Origin: CAZPDM01 sp964585305
Lineage (GTDB): Bacteria; Planctomycetota; Uabimicrobiia; Uabimicrobiales; JABWCH01
Assembly: GCA_964585305.1 (NCBI GenBank)
Contig: CAZPDM010000013.1
Location: 4,143-68,142, forward strand
Reading direction: 5' to 3'
DNA length: 64,000 nt
A program made the position numbers and the translations under genes. A model generated the notes under the pieces. That model was given only the letters and a program-made list of their open reading frames with translations. It did not search any database and was not told where the DNA came from. The number at the start of each line of letters is the position of its first letter. The first letter of the stretch is position 1. Below, piece by piece: positions 55,501-63,216 of the stretch.

Positions 55501-55603
55501 AACTATAGTATGTGGGTTGCTCACATCAACTTTGTTAGTGCTATTTGTTACTCCCTCATTATATCTAGTAGTACAGGATTTTCGTTCATTTATGAAAAAA
55601 TGA
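52517..55603 (+). CDS. RND efflux transporter (AcrB/HAE1-type superfamily)
   Basis: The 1028-residue protein has the RND layout: an N-terminal helix (about 11-31), large periplasmic loop, helices 2-6, second periplasmic loop, and helices 8-12. The first porter region begins NYPGATAEEIEEAIAVPIEDAL, and the proton-relay region LGLIMDDAIVIAEN lies near 389-402 (Asp pair conserved). Late motifs include GGQVEAG and LAGIVVNNSILLMDF. It expels drugs, lipophiles or envelope lipids. No outer-membrane TolC-type gene is adjacent. Confidence 0.93.
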   Translation: MIRYFIRHPTASNLLMIFFLILGLLVLSHIRRAGMPDFTTNALQISANYPGATAEEIEEAIAVPIEDALGKVNNIKKITTTAMEGMVSITVELLDNADYQEVYNDVKTEVDAITSFPNQLEKLIIKPQNRLDQIISLAIYGDLSINDLKSYCEDFKDKLMELGGGIQVEVSGFAQREFRIELLPIALHTYKLSINTIAQIIISQNIDLPSGTLETGEQDIKLRFSDRRKTIQDVSSIRVLSSASGAEILLGDIAKISECFEANENKVLFNGYRAGILSVSKSKSADSLKIYAKVMALLEEEKTKVPSGIKFAITRDRASDIQARLNMVYLNAFQGFFLVFAALWLFLNLKLSIWVSMGLPVSFLGGLFIMHIFGISLNMISTFALIIALGLIMDDAIVIAENIAVHLKKGESAFDAAVNGVKEIGNGVCSSFLTTICVFAPLMFLSGQIGKILCVIPLTLTIILSVSLFEAFFILPNHLSHSFKNGMPKENIYRKKIDQFISFLSLNVVEKLCRNLVSYRYLFLTSILVIFIFSVGMFPAGYLKFLVFPSVDSDTAVCKVMLAPGSSMKQSERASEQLCKAAERMNQILTKRQPQEKQLVKFVSVNFSANSDYRDSGAHLFTVYVDLLAGDERKSTLDEILHVWRQEAGDIPGALSIKFEDMAMGPGGKAIELRLHGKDLSVLKLAASALRSKLSSYSGVFDVTDSMTLGKPEIVMSLKPGALKLGFTATNIAQQLRAAYQGEKADELQIGSDNYEFNVKMAYNISENLYNFDNFQLTTSTGIKVPLLNVVNLRYARGLSSINRYNSKRTVTVSANVNDAIANAQDVCNDLTKNYFPDFVKKYPSITYSFGGQVEAGSETGSSMGQAFLIGIIGIFIILSLQFGTFIEPLIVMATIPLSIIGIVWGHILFGRSFDMQGVIGMVSLAGIVVNNSILLMDFIKMREAEGMIPQEAACKASSDRFRPIMLTSLTTIAGLLPILSEKSLQAQMVIPLALTIVCGLLTSTLLVLFVTPSLYLVVQDFRSFMKK

Positions 55604-55626
55604 ATTTCAGTTAGCGAATGAAAACA

Positions 55627-55664
55627 CTTAGCAAGAAATTTCAGAATCTGAATTTCTTGCTAAG
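55627..55664 (+). terminator. Hairpin between the RND pump gene and the sigma-54 activator gene
   Basis: CTTAGCAAGAAATT and AATTTCTTGCTAAG form a perfect 14-bp stem around TCAGAATCTG. It has no T tract, so termination may need Rho; it also lies just before the activator start. Confidence 0.6.
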
Positions 55665-55685
55665 AAATTATTGAATTTTTTAGAA

Positions 55686-57101
55686 ATGGAACCAGAAATA
55701 ATGGTGTGTAAATTAAAAAAAGAACCAAATACTCAAAATAAATCGAAAAGTCATCTAAGTACAGCTAACGCTAATGCTATTTTACAAAGTATTTCTGATG
55801 GTGTGTTTACTGTTGATACCAATTGGAAAGTAACTTCTTTCAATCGAGCTGCTGAAGAAATTACAGGAATTTCACCAAGCGAAGCTATAGGAAAATATTG
55901 TTTTGAAGTCTTTCGATCTAGTATGTGTGAAACAGAATGTGCATTGCGTAAGACATTAGAAACAGGAAATCCTATTGTTAATAAATCATGTTTTATTATT
56001 GACGCTCAAGGAAACCATATTCCAATTAGTGTATCTACAGCTGTACTTAAAGATGATGAAGGAAATATAATTGGAGGAGCAGAGACATTTCGTGATCTAA
56101 GCGATGTAGAAGACTTACGTAAAAAGGTAGAAGGTATTTTTAAAATTGGAGATATTATTAGTCGTAGTCATACTATGAAAAAGGTATCTGTTATTTTACC
56201 TTCGATTGCAGCTAGTGATAGTACTGTTCTTATTCAAGGGGAAACTGGAACTGGAAAAGAACTTTTGGCTCGCGCAATTCATTATTCAGGAAGACGTAAG
56301 GAAAAACCTTTTATTGCCATAAATTGTGGAGCATTACCAGATACTCTTTTAGAATCCGAGCTATTTGGTTATAAAGCAGGAGCATTTACTGGAGCAAACA
56401 AAGATAAGCCTGGACGTTTTGCCTTAGCAGAAGGCGGAACATTATTTCTGGATGAAATTGGAGAAATCAGCCAAATGCTTCAAGTAAAGTTGCTTCGAGT
56501 TCTGCAAGAAAAAAATTATGATCCACTTGGTGCAACTCAATCTGCAAAAGCTGATGTAAGGATTGTTGCCGCGACTCATAAAGATATTTATTCTTTAGTT
56601 AAACAAGGCCTTTTTAGAGAAGACTTGTTTTATCGTATTCACGTAATTAGAATTGATCTTCCTCCACTAAGAGAAAGAAAAGAAGATATTCCTTTATTAC
56701 TTGATCATTTTATTGCAAAATTTAATAAAATCCAACGTAAAAATATTGCAGGGATAACTCAAGAATCTCTTGCTTTGCTTATGTCTTACAATTGGCCTGG
56801 TAATATTAGAGAATTAGAAAATTTTATTGAACGGGCATTTATTCTTTGTTCTGAGGGAATGATTGAACCAAAACATTTGTCAGAAAATTTTAGTTACTCG
56901 GAGACTAAAGTTCTAGTCTCACCATTTCATATTTCCGCTATTAAGCAAACGATTGAAGCAGAGGCAATTTTAGAAGCTTTAAAAAGAAATAATTTCAATC
57001 GTTTGGCGGCTGCAAAAGAATTGGGAATTCATAAAAGTACGTTTTTTCGTAAAATTAAATCATTAGGAATATCTCTTCCTTCTAAACAAGAAGAAAACTA
57101 A
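55686..57101 (+). CDS. PAS-containing sigma-54-dependent transcriptional activator
   Basis: This protein of about 471 residues starts with a PAS domain (ILQSISDGVFTVDTNWKVTSFNRAAEEITGIS near 31-62) containing a Cys pair SSMCETECAL. A sigma-54 AAA+ domain follows with Walker A GETGTGKE, the GAFTGA loop that contacts sigma-54, and Walker B GGTLFLDEIGE. It ends in a Fis-type HTH (NNFNRLAAAKELGIHKSTFFRKI). There is no receiver domain, so it senses a small signal or redox state through PAS. Start is uncertain: TTG 55671, ATG 55686 and ATG 55701 are in frame. A good -24/-12 promoter with an upstream palindrome lies right after the gene. Confidence 0.92.
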   Translation: MEPEIMVCKLKKEPNTQNKSKSHLSTANANAILQSISDGVFTVDTNWKVTSFNRAAEEITGISPSEAIGKYCFEVFRSSMCETECALRKTLETGNPIVNKSCFIIDAQGNHIPISVSTAVLKDDEGNIIGGAETFRDLSDVEDLRKKVEGIFKIGDIISRSHTMKKVSVILPSIAASDSTVLIQGETGTGKELLARAIHYSGRRKEKPFIAINCGALPDTLLESELFGYKAGAFTGANKDKPGRFALAEGGTLFLDEIGEISQMLQVKLLRVLQEKNYDPLGATQSAKADVRIVAATHKDIYSLVKQGLFREDLFYRIHVIRIDLPPLRERKEDIPLLLDHFIAKFNKIQRKNIAGITQESLALLMSYNWPGNIRELENFIERAFILCSEGMIEPKHLSENFSYSETKVLVSPFHISAIKQTIEAEAILEALKRNNFNRLAAAKELGIHKSTFFRKIKSLGISLPSKQEEN

Positions 57102-57130
57102 AGGACTAAGTTACACTTAGTCTTTTTTTT
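57101..57130 (+). terminator. Terminator of the sigma-54 activator gene
   Basis: AAGGACTAAGT and ACTTAGTCTTT form a stem of about 10 bp around TAC, followed by eight Ts. Confidence 0.9.
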
Positions 57131-57150
57131 GCTACTTAAATAAAAAAATG

Positions 57151-57168
57151 AGTCGCATTTTTGCGACT
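57151..57168 (+). promoter_or_regulatory. Candidate upstream activator site
   Basis: AGTCGCA and TGCGACT form an inverted repeat with a four-T centre, about 60 bp before the -24 element. Fis-type activators of sigma-54 bind such repeats upstream. It also lies after a terminator rather than within it. Confidence 0.6.
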
Positions 57169-57220
57169 TATATAATTTGAATTACTTGATAAAATCAGCT
57201 TTCTACCGATTTATTTTATA

Positions 57221-57236
57221 TGGCATACATTTTGCT
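57221..57236 (+). promoter_or_regulatory. Sigma-54 (-24/-12) promoter of the NifX/MinD cluster
   Basis: TGGCATACATTTTGCT matches the consensus TGGCAC-R-N4-TTGC-W with only one deviation. GG at 57222 and GC at 57234 have the required spacing. The predicted start is about 57247, leaving a 95-base leader before the first gene. Confidence 0.8.
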
Positions 57237-57342
57237 AGTTAAATGCTAATTAAAATAGAAGTGCGAGAATGTACCATCTTTTTAGAAGTGGTATTCGAAA
57301 AAATAATTTTATAACCGTTATTTTCGAGATAGGGGGAATTCT

Positions 57343-57717
57343 GTGAAAGTCGCCATTACAATTTGGAATGAGCATATTTCTCCTGTTTTTGATGTATGTA
57401 AAAAAATGCTTATTTTAGATATTCAGGATAAGAAGATTATTTCGCAAAGAGAAGAAAATTTTATTGATGACGATCCTTTAAAAAAAATATCTCAATTAAG
57501 TTATTTTTCTATTCATACATTGATTTGTGGGGCAATATCAAAAAACTTAGCCGATGAACTTTCTTCTTTAAATATCAAAATTATCCCTTTTATCTCTGGA
57601 AAAATAGAAAATGTTATTTTCGCTTATATTTCCGACCAATTATTAGAAAGTTCTTTTCTTATGCCAGGATGCAGGAAGAGATGCCAAAGGCGAAAAAGAA
57701 ATTGTTGTAAAAAATAA
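57343..57717 (+). CDS. NifX-like protein with Cys/Arg-rich tail
   Basis: The 124-residue protein starts at a GTG behind AGGGGGA. The body MKVAITIWNEHISPVFDVCKKMLILDI matches the N-terminus of the NifX/NifB-type FeMo-cofactor domain. The last 16 residues form a Cys/Arg/Lys tail (GCRKRCQRRKRNCCKK). The domain binds metal clusters in nitrogenase assembly; similar free domains in anaerobes have no known role. It is first in the sigma-54-controlled cluster. No nitrogenase gene is present. Confidence 0.8.
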   Translation: MKVAITIWNEHISPVFDVCKKMLILDIQDKKIISQREENFIDDDPLKKISQLSYFSIHTLICGAISKNLADELSSLNIKIIPFISGKIENVIFAYISDQLLESSFLMPGCRKRCQRRKRNCCKK

Positions 57718-57741
57718 AAAAAATTTTTGAAAGGAAATGTT

Positions 57742-58032
57742 ATGCCAGGAAAAAATGGAATGGGTCCTAATGGATTAGGGCCAATGACAGGACGTGCTGC
57801 TGGATATTGTGCAAGAAATCATAATTTGGGGCAATTCGGATTTCAAGGGAGAAGGCGAAATTGTTTTTGTCAAAATAATATTCCAGGCTGGAGATGGGCA
57901 AATCAAAATATTCCACCAAATGTTGAATACGAAAAAAATTATTTAACAATACAAGCTCAGGAAATAGAAAAACAGTTATCTCAAATTAAAAATCGTCTAT
58001 CTGAAATAGAATCTGCTGAAAAGCAAAAATAA
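57742..58032 (+). CDS. DUF5320-type small protein
   Basis: The 96-residue protein starts MPGKNGMGPNGLGPMTGRAAGYC, the pattern of DUF5320 proteins (MPxxDGTGPxGxGPMTGRGxGxC). It is followed by an Arg/Cys-rich middle and a C-terminal coiled coil (IQAQEIEKQLSQIKNRLSEIES). DUF5320 genes commonly sit beside NifX-like and MinD-ferredoxin genes in anaerobes, as here. The ATG at 57742 follows GAAAGGAA. Confidence 0.85.
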   Translation: MPGKNGMGPNGLGPMTGRAAGYCARNHNLGQFGFQGRRRNCFCQNNIPGWRWANQNIPPNVEYEKNYLTIQAQEIEKQLSQIKNRLSEIESAEKQK

Positions 58033-58062
58033 TAAAGACTACAAAGACAAAGGAGTCTAAGC

Positions 58063-58419
58063 GTGAAAATTGCGTTTACTACATCTGGAATAACTTTGAA
58101 AGATTCTTTAGATCCTCGTTTTGGACGTGCTCCTAAATTTTTGATTTATGATTTGGAAAATAATGTTTTTGATATAATAGATAATCAAAAAAATTTAAAT
58201 GCAGCACAGGGAGCTGGTATACAATCTGCGGAAACAATAGTCAAGGCAGGTGTTAATGCTCTGGTTACTGGACATTGCGGACCAAAAGCATTTCGTGTTC
58301 TTTCTACAGCAGGAATTACTATTTATAACACAGATGCTACTACCATTGATCTTGCTCTAGATCAATTCCGATCTGGCAAACTTAATCAAGTTACATCTGC
58401 TAATGCTGAAGGACACTAG
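58063..58419 (+). CDS. NifX/NifB-like dinitrogenase iron-molybdenum cofactor domain protein
   Basis: The 118-residue protein starts at a GTG behind AAAGGAG. The complete domain reads MKIAFTTSGITLKDSLDPRFGRAPKFLIYD, then VKAGVNALVTGHCGPKAFRVLSTAGITIY and the end SGKLNQV. It is the standard free-standing NifX-like protein and is closer to the family norm than the protein at 57343. It probably handles FeS or other metal clusters with the MinD-type ATPases that follow. Confidence 0.9.
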   Translation: MKIAFTTSGITLKDSLDPRFGRAPKFLIYDLENNVFDIIDNQKNLNAAQGAGIQSAETIVKAGVNALVTGHCGPKAFRVLSTAGITIYNTDATTIDLALDQFRSGKLNQVTSANAEGH

Positions 58420-58421
58420 GA

Positions 58422-59261
58422 ATGCTTATTTCCGTAGCTTCAGGCAAAGGCGGCACTGGAAAAACAACAGTATCTGTTAATTTAGCTAGGATACTTGAAA
58501 ATGTACAACTCCTAGATTGTGATGTCGAGGAACCAAATGCAAACTTATTTCTTAAAGGAAATATAACTAAACAGGAAACTGTTACAGTTTCTATTCCTGA
58601 AATTGATAAAAATATTTGTAATTTTTGCGGAGAATGTAGCAAATTTTGCCAATATAATGCAATAGTTTCTCTTCAGCAAATGATTCTTATATTTACTGAG
58701 CTTTGTCATAGTTGTGGGGGGTGTTTAAAAGCTTGCCCTAATAAAGCCATTCGAGAAGTTGAAAAACGTATTGGGGTGGTTAAAACTTTAGAATCAAATA
58801 ATATTACTCTGGTGCAAGGTAGTATTGATGTGGGAGTAGCAATGGTAACACCTGTTATTAAAGCGGTTAAAAAACTTGCCCAAAATAAAATAGTAATACT
58901 TGATGCGCCACCAGGAACTTCTTGCCCTGTAATTACAACAATAGAAGGTTCAGACTTTGTAGTATTAGTTACCGAACCTACTCCCTTCGGAATGAATGAT
59001 CTTAAATTGGCTGTAGAAATGGTAAAGAAAATAGATATTCCTTTTGGCATAGTCATCAATCGCTTGGGAATTGGTGATGATAGAATCCATGTATTTTGTA
59101 AACAGCAGAATATTCCCATTCTTTTAGAAATTCCTGACGATCGTAGAATTGCTCAGGCTTATTCCAGGGGAGAAATTATAGTAGATTCTTTACCAGAATA
59201 TAGAAATTATTTTGAAAACCTTTGGAAAAAAATTGTAGAATTACAAAAGAAGTCCATCTAA
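58422..59261 (+). CDS. MinD-superfamily ATPase with inserted 2[4Fe-4S] ferredoxin domain, first copy
   Basis: The 279-residue protein has a deviant Walker A (GKGGTGKTT at residues 8-16) and a partner-binding DCDVEEPNANLFL near 35. A ferredoxin insert carries two C-x2-C-x2-C-x3-C motifs (CNFCGECSKFC and CHSCGGCLKACP, about residues 66-110). The second half of the ATPase has DAPPGTSCPV. Proteins of this build are taken to load or move FeS clusters, like Nbp35/Mrp. A second member lies at 59614. Start ATG two bases after the preceding stop. Confidence 0.92.
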   Translation: MLISVASGKGGTGKTTVSVNLARILENVQLLDCDVEEPNANLFLKGNITKQETVTVSIPEIDKNICNFCGECSKFCQYNAIVSLQQMILIFTELCHSCGGCLKACPNKAIREVEKRIGVVKTLESNNITLVQGSIDVGVAMVTPVIKAVKKLAQNKIVILDAPPGTSCPVITTIEGSDFVVLVTEPTPFGMNDLKLAVEMVKKIDIPFGIVINRLGIGDDRIHVFCKQQNIPILLEIPDDRRIAQAYSRGEIIVDSLPEYRNYFENLWKKIVELQKKSI

Positions 59262-59286
59262 AGTTAATGAATAAAGGGAATATAAA

Positions 59287-59538
59287 ATGCCAATTTATGA
59301 ATATGAATGTAGTTCATGTGGTTTTAAATTTGAACGACAACAGAGTATGACAGATGCTCCAATTAGAGAATGCCCAGAATGCAAAGGTGAAGTTAAAAAA
59401 ATTGTGAGTGGCGGTTCTGGTTTTATTTTCAAAAATTCTGGACAAAAAAATGGGCATAGTTGTTCTTTAGAATCGACAGGAAGAACTTGTTGCGGCAGAG
59501 AAAATCGCTGCGACAGTTCACCGTGTGGAAAAAACTAA
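59287..59538 (+). CDS. FmdB-type zinc ribbon protein
   Basis: The 83-residue protein starts MPIYEYECSSCGFKFE with CSSC and CPEC pairs of the FmdB family, then FIFKNSG. It has an extra Cys-rich tail (TCCGRENRCDSSPCG) that could bind a further metal. It sits between the two MinD-type ATPases, suggesting a role in metal handling within the cluster. Confidence 0.88.
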   Translation: MPIYEYECSSCGFKFERQQSMTDAPIRECPECKGEVKKIVSGGSGFIFKNSGQKNGHSCSLESTGRTCCGRENRCDSSPCGKN

Positions 59539-59613
59539 ATTTTGTCAAAGATGGTCTAATAGAAATAGATCAGCATTTTTATTTGATCAAAAGATAGAAA
59601 AAAAGGTAGAATT

Positions 59614-60513
59614 ATGAATGAATTGCGAACACAAATAAAAGAATTTGTGATTATTAGTGGAAAAGGAGGAACTGGTAAAACTAGTTTAACTGCGGCATTT
59701 GCTGCTCTTGCAAATCATCCTGTTATTGTAGATTGTGATGTGGATGCTGCAGATTTGCATCTTATACTTTTGCCTCAAATTAAAAAATTGTATGAATTTC
59801 GCAGTGGACATGAAGCAACAATTCGTCAGGAAGATTGTGTTAAATGTGGAGATTGTTTTCAACATTGCAAATTTAATGCTGTACAGATCGAAAAAAAAGA
59901 ATCAGAAATTAAAAAATTTTATATAAATCCGCTTTTATGTGAAGGCTGTGGTGTATGCGTTCGATTTTGTAAGGCGAAAGCCATAGATTTTTCAGAACGT
60001 TTATCTGGTGAATGGATGATATCAGAAACTCGTTATGGTCCCATGGTTCATGCGCAATTAGGTGTGGCTGCGGAAAACTCTGGAAAGTTAGTATCTACTG
60101 TAAGACATGAAGCACGACGCATAGCTGAAGAAAATGGACATTCGTTGATAATTATTGATGGCCCGCCGGGCATAGGGTGTCCTGTTATTGCATCAATGAC
60201 CGGAACTTCGTTAGTGTTGATTGTAACAGAGCCTACTGTTTCTGGCGAACATGATATGGAAAGAGTTATTTCTTTAGCTCATCATTTTAATATTCCAATC
60301 GCAATTTGTATCAATAAATGGGACATCAATCCTGAAATGGCTGATAGAATTGAAAAAAAGGCTTGCGAAATAGATAAACGAATTATTTTAGCCGGACGAG
60401 TGAGATATGATCCTTCTGTAACTTTAGCTCAGATGAATAGTCAAACTATTATAGAAAGACAATCTCCTGTTGCTGACGATATAAGAAATATATGGAAAAA
60501 TTTAAATTTGTAG
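59614..60513 (+). CDS. MinD-superfamily ATPase with inserted 2[4Fe-4S] ferredoxin domain, second copy
   Basis: The 299-residue paralogue of the gene at 58422 has deviant Walker A GKGGTGKTS near 15-23 and DCDVDAADLHLIL near 40. The ferredoxin motifs are CVKCGDCFQHC and CEGCGVCVRFC (about 73-120), and IDGPPGIGCPV near 186. The pair probably forms a heterodimer, as often found in anaerobes with adjacent genes of this type. A strong terminator closes the unit. Confidence 0.92.
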   Translation: MNELRTQIKEFVIISGKGGTGKTSLTAAFAALANHPVIVDCDVDAADLHLILLPQIKKLYEFRSGHEATIRQEDCVKCGDCFQHCKFNAVQIEKKESEIKKFYINPLLCEGCGVCVRFCKAKAIDFSERLSGEWMISETRYGPMVHAQLGVAAENSGKLVSTVRHEARRIAEENGHSLIIIDGPPGIGCPVIASMTGTSLVLIVTEPTVSGEHDMERVISLAHHFNIPIAICINKWDINPEMADRIEKKACEIDKRIILAGRVRYDPSVTLAQMNSQTIIERQSPVADDIRNIWKNLNL

Positions 60514-60520
60514 AAAATAA

Positions 60521-60574
60521 AATTGTTCCCACATATAAAAATATAGGAAAATATGTGTGGGAACAAATTTTTTT
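60521..60574 (+). terminator. Terminator of the NifX/MinD cluster
   Basis: TTGTTCCCACATAT and ATATGTGTGGGAACAA form a long stem with one small bulge, followed by seven Ts. Confidence 0.92.
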
Positions 60575-60590
60575 ATAGAAAGGAATTATT

Positions 60591-61217
60591 TTGAAACAAG
60601 AAGTGTTAGAAAATCATAGAAAATATCAAGAAAGAATCGACTTATATAAAAGTTTTGGCTATGATATACAGAAAGAACGCGAATTTATTGTGGAAAAATC
60701 GCATCCTATTTATGGCAAGATTTTAGAAATAGGCACAGGAAAAGGCTATTTGGCAATTGAGCTTGCCATGCAAAAACAACATCTTATTAGCATAGATATT
60801 TCAGAAATAGAGCAGAATATGGCTAAGTTGAATGCTGAATTTTTTGGAGTACAAGAATATATTAAATTTCAAGTAGAAAACGCAGAATCTTTAAGTTTTT
60901 TTGATAAAAGTTTTGATATAATTTTCTCTGTTAACGTGCTTCATCATTTACTAAATCCTTTTAAAGTTATGGATGAAATACTGAGAATAATGACTTCTTC
61001 TGGCAAAATAATTCTTGCTGATTTTACTCAGAGAGGATTCGATTTAATAGATGAAATTTTAGCAACAGAAGGAAGAAAACACGAAGTAGGCGTAGTTAAA
61101 TTGCCTGATGTATATAGCTATTTTGCTCAAAAAGGCTTGCATATTAAAAAATATCAAACAGAAATCCAAGAAGTTTTAGTCATTTCTTATTGCGGGGAAA
61201 TAAATGGAGTTAAATAA
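60591..61217 (+). CDS. Class I SAM-dependent methyltransferase
   Basis: The 208-residue protein starts at a TTG behind GAAAGGAA. It has the SAM motif ILEIGTGKGYLAIELA near 43-58, an acidic end of strand 2 (LISIDISEIE), and FDIIFSVNVLHHLLNPFKVMDEILRI near 107-132. The substrate is unknown. Its end overlaps the start of the MBL gene by 14 bases, so they are coupled. The strong terminator before it suggests its own transcript or read-through from the MinD cluster. Confidence 0.88.
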   Translation: MKQEVLENHRKYQERIDLYKSFGYDIQKEREFIVEKSHPIYGKILEIGTGKGYLAIELAMQKQHLISIDISEIEQNMAKLNAEFFGVQEYIKFQVENAESLSFFDKSFDIIFSVNVLHHLLNPFKVMDEILRIMTSSGKIILADFTQRGFDLIDEILATEGRKHEVGVVKLPDVYSYFAQKGLHIKKYQTEIQEVLVISYCGEINGVK

Positions 61218-62043
61218 TTTTAGCATAACTGTTCTTGCAGAGGACACGGTTAATCAACGCGGAATTATTGGTGAGCATGGCCTTTGTTTTTGTATTGATT
61301 CGCCGCAAGGACAAGTTTTATTTGATACAGGACAGGGCTTAGTACTTTCTCAAAATTCTGCTAAGTTAAATATTCCTTTGGAACAAGCAAAGGCTGTTGT
61401 TTTAAGCCATGGACATTATGATCATTCAGGCGGTTTATTTTATATATTAGAGAAAAATTCTCATGCTCGCATTTTTCTACATCCAGATGCTTTAACAATT
61501 CGATATAATAAACCAAAAGATTCTTCTGCTAGAGAAATCGGTATGCCGCTACAAATAAAAGAATATTTGAAGCAGATGGAAAATAGAATAGTGTGGACAG
61601 AAAGCCCAACTTGTTTGATGGATGGAGTACATGCAACAGGATATATTCCAAGAAAAACACTTTATGAAGATGTTGGTGGAGATTTTTTTCTTGATGAAGA
61701 ATGCAGACATCCTGATCCTATAAACGATGATCAATCTCTTTGGTTAGAAACTAATCGAGGAATTGTAATACTATTGGGATGCGCTCATTCTGGCGTAGTA
61801 AATATTTTGAACTATATTGCAGAGATTACAGGCAAAAAAGAATTTTTTGCAGTCTTAGGTGGAATGCACTTAGGAAGAGCATCTTCAGAAAGGCTTAATG
61901 CTACATTAGAGGCTTTTCTTAATTATCGTGTTCAAGTAATTGCACCTGCTCATTGTACAGGAAATATTGCAAGCTACTTTTTACGGCAATATTTGCAAAG
62001 TAAATTTGCAGTCTGTATTACGGGAAGCAAGTTCATTTTTTAA
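61204..62043 (+). CDS. MBL-fold metallohydrolase
   Basis: The 279-residue protein has the metallo-beta-lactamase motif LSHGHYDHSGG near 68-78 (H-x-H-x-D-H), LLGCAHSGVVNIL near 193 and a later LGGMHLG and APAHCTG. The pattern with ITVLAEDTVNQRGIIGEHGLCF at the N-terminus fits the subfamily related to dihydropterin/RFA-P synthase-type enzymes in anaerobes. It probably hydrolyses a phosphoester or similar bond; substrate unknown. It overlaps the methyltransferase gene. Confidence 0.88.
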   Translation: MELNNFSITVLAEDTVNQRGIIGEHGLCFCIDSPQGQVLFDTGQGLVLSQNSAKLNIPLEQAKAVVLSHGHYDHSGGLFYILEKNSHARIFLHPDALTIRYNKPKDSSAREIGMPLQIKEYLKQMENRIVWTESPTCLMDGVHATGYIPRKTLYEDVGGDFFLDEECRHPDPINDDQSLWLETNRGIVILLGCAHSGVVNILNYIAEITGKKEFFAVLGGMHLGRASSERLNATLEAFLNYRVQVIAPAHCTGNIASYFLRQYLQSKFAVCITGSKFIF

Positions 62044-62121
62044 GCATCTGTTTTTTAAGCCTTTGAAAAAAGTTATTCAAAAAAATGTTTTATTGTTCTA
62101 TTTTATAGAGGAGTTTTTTTT

Positions 62122-62640
62122 ATGTCTATAGAAGCTATTTCTGAACTCTCAAAAGAAAAATTGTTAGAATTATGCCAAATTTATGCCAAAAATTGGTTGG
62201 CGCATGATGGATGCTGGTTTTTATCTATTGAAGAAAAGCATGGAATGGAGCAGGCTATTGATATGGATAGAGAAGCCTGGAGAAAGTTTACAGTTGTCGA
62301 AGCTAAACGTCTTATAGCATTTCTAGGATTAAAGCCTAATTCTGGGATTGATGGATTGAAAAAGGCTTTAAGTTTTCGATTGTATGCAACGATCAATGAG
62401 GATAAGATTGTTGTGGAAGATGAGCATACTCTTAAATATTATGTTAAAACTTGTCGAGTTCAAGAAGCTAGAAGAAAAAAACAATTGAAAGATTTTCCTT
62501 GTAAATCTGTTGGTATTGTGGAATATAGTTTATTTGCTAAAACAATTGACGAAAGATTTGAAACAGAAGTTTTAAGTTGCCCACCAGATATAACTCATCC
62601 CGAATATTATTGTATGTGGAAATTTACTTTGCGTGCTTAA
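62122..62640 (+). CDS. DUF6125-like protein
   Basis: The 172-residue protein is helical at first (LCQIYAKNWLAHDGCWFLSIEEKHGMEQAIDMDREAWRKFTVVEAKRLI) and then beta-rich, ending in a Cys-containing region with PDITHPEYYCMWKF. The N-terminal pattern matches what I know as DUF6125, seen in anaerobes; family assignment is from memory and moderate. No signal peptide or membrane segment. It may be co-transcribed with the MBL gene (78-bp gap) and the CPBP protease gene (9-bp gap). Confidence 0.6.
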   Translation: MSIEAISELSKEKLLELCQIYAKNWLAHDGCWFLSIEEKHGMEQAIDMDREAWRKFTVVEAKRLIAFLGLKPNSGIDGLKKALSFRLYATINEDKIVVEDEHTLKYYVKTCRVQEARRKKQLKDFPCKSVGIVEYSLFAKTIDERFETEVLSCPPDITHPEYYCMWKFTLRA

Positions 62641-62649
62641 AGTATTTTT

Positions 62650-63216
62650 ATGAAAAAGTTATTTATTTTTTCCTTTTTGATAGTTTGTTGGGATATATTT
62701 TTTGTCTTTTTTCAAAAGCATCTTAATATTTCTTCCTCTAGTTGGATGGGTATAAGAAATATTCCTTCTGCAATCGTTTTATTTTATTATTGGGATTGCT
62801 TAAGTTTTCCCAAACATGAAATCATCTCAAATTGCCAAAAAAAGATTTGGAACATTCAAATTTTTTTAGGAATTTTTTTTCTTACAATTTCTTTCTATTA
62901 TTTAGGCTTTTTTCTTCGTAAGTATACATGGGAATTTTTATTAAACTTGTTATTAGTTTCCCCAATATGTGAAGAAATAGTATATCGAAGAATACTTTGC
63001 ACAACTATTGTTCTACATAATGAGAAAAAATTATGGGCTATTTGCGTAAGTGTTATTGCTTTTTCTATATTGCATTTAGCCGATGGGAATTTAATGTGGT
63101 ATCATATATTGGGAGGTTTTTTATTATCAGGAATATTTTTAACAAGCCAAAGTTTGCTTTTAGCAATAATTTGGCATAGTATTGGAAATATGATTTGTTT
63201 GCTATTTTTTTCATAA
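62650..63216 (+). CDS. CPBP family intramembrane metalloprotease
   Basis: The 188-residue membrane protein has about five or six helices. It carries the CPBP (CAAX protease/bacteriocin-processing) motifs: CEEIVYRR (Glu-Glu-x3-Arg) near 110, FSILHLADG near 138 and WHSIGN near 178. These proteases cleave peptide bonds within or near the membrane and serve protein maturation or immunity. The substrate is unknown. Start ATG at 62650, nine bases after the preceding stop. Confidence 0.88.
   Translation: MKKLFIFSFLIVCWDIFFVFFQKHLNISSSSWMGIRNIPSAIVLFYYWDCLSFPKHEIISNCQKKIWNIQIFLGIFFLTISFYYLGFFLRKYTWEFLLNLLLVSPICEEIVYRRILCTTIVLHNEKKLWAICVSVIAFSILHLADGNLMWYHILGGFLLSGIFLTSQSLLLAIIWHSIGNMICLLFFS

Noticed and set aside
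57343..60513. A nitrogen fixation locus
   Set aside because: NifX-like and MinD-ferredoxin genes occur widely without nitrogenase, and no nifH, nifD, nifK, nifE, nifN or nifB radical SAM gene is here.
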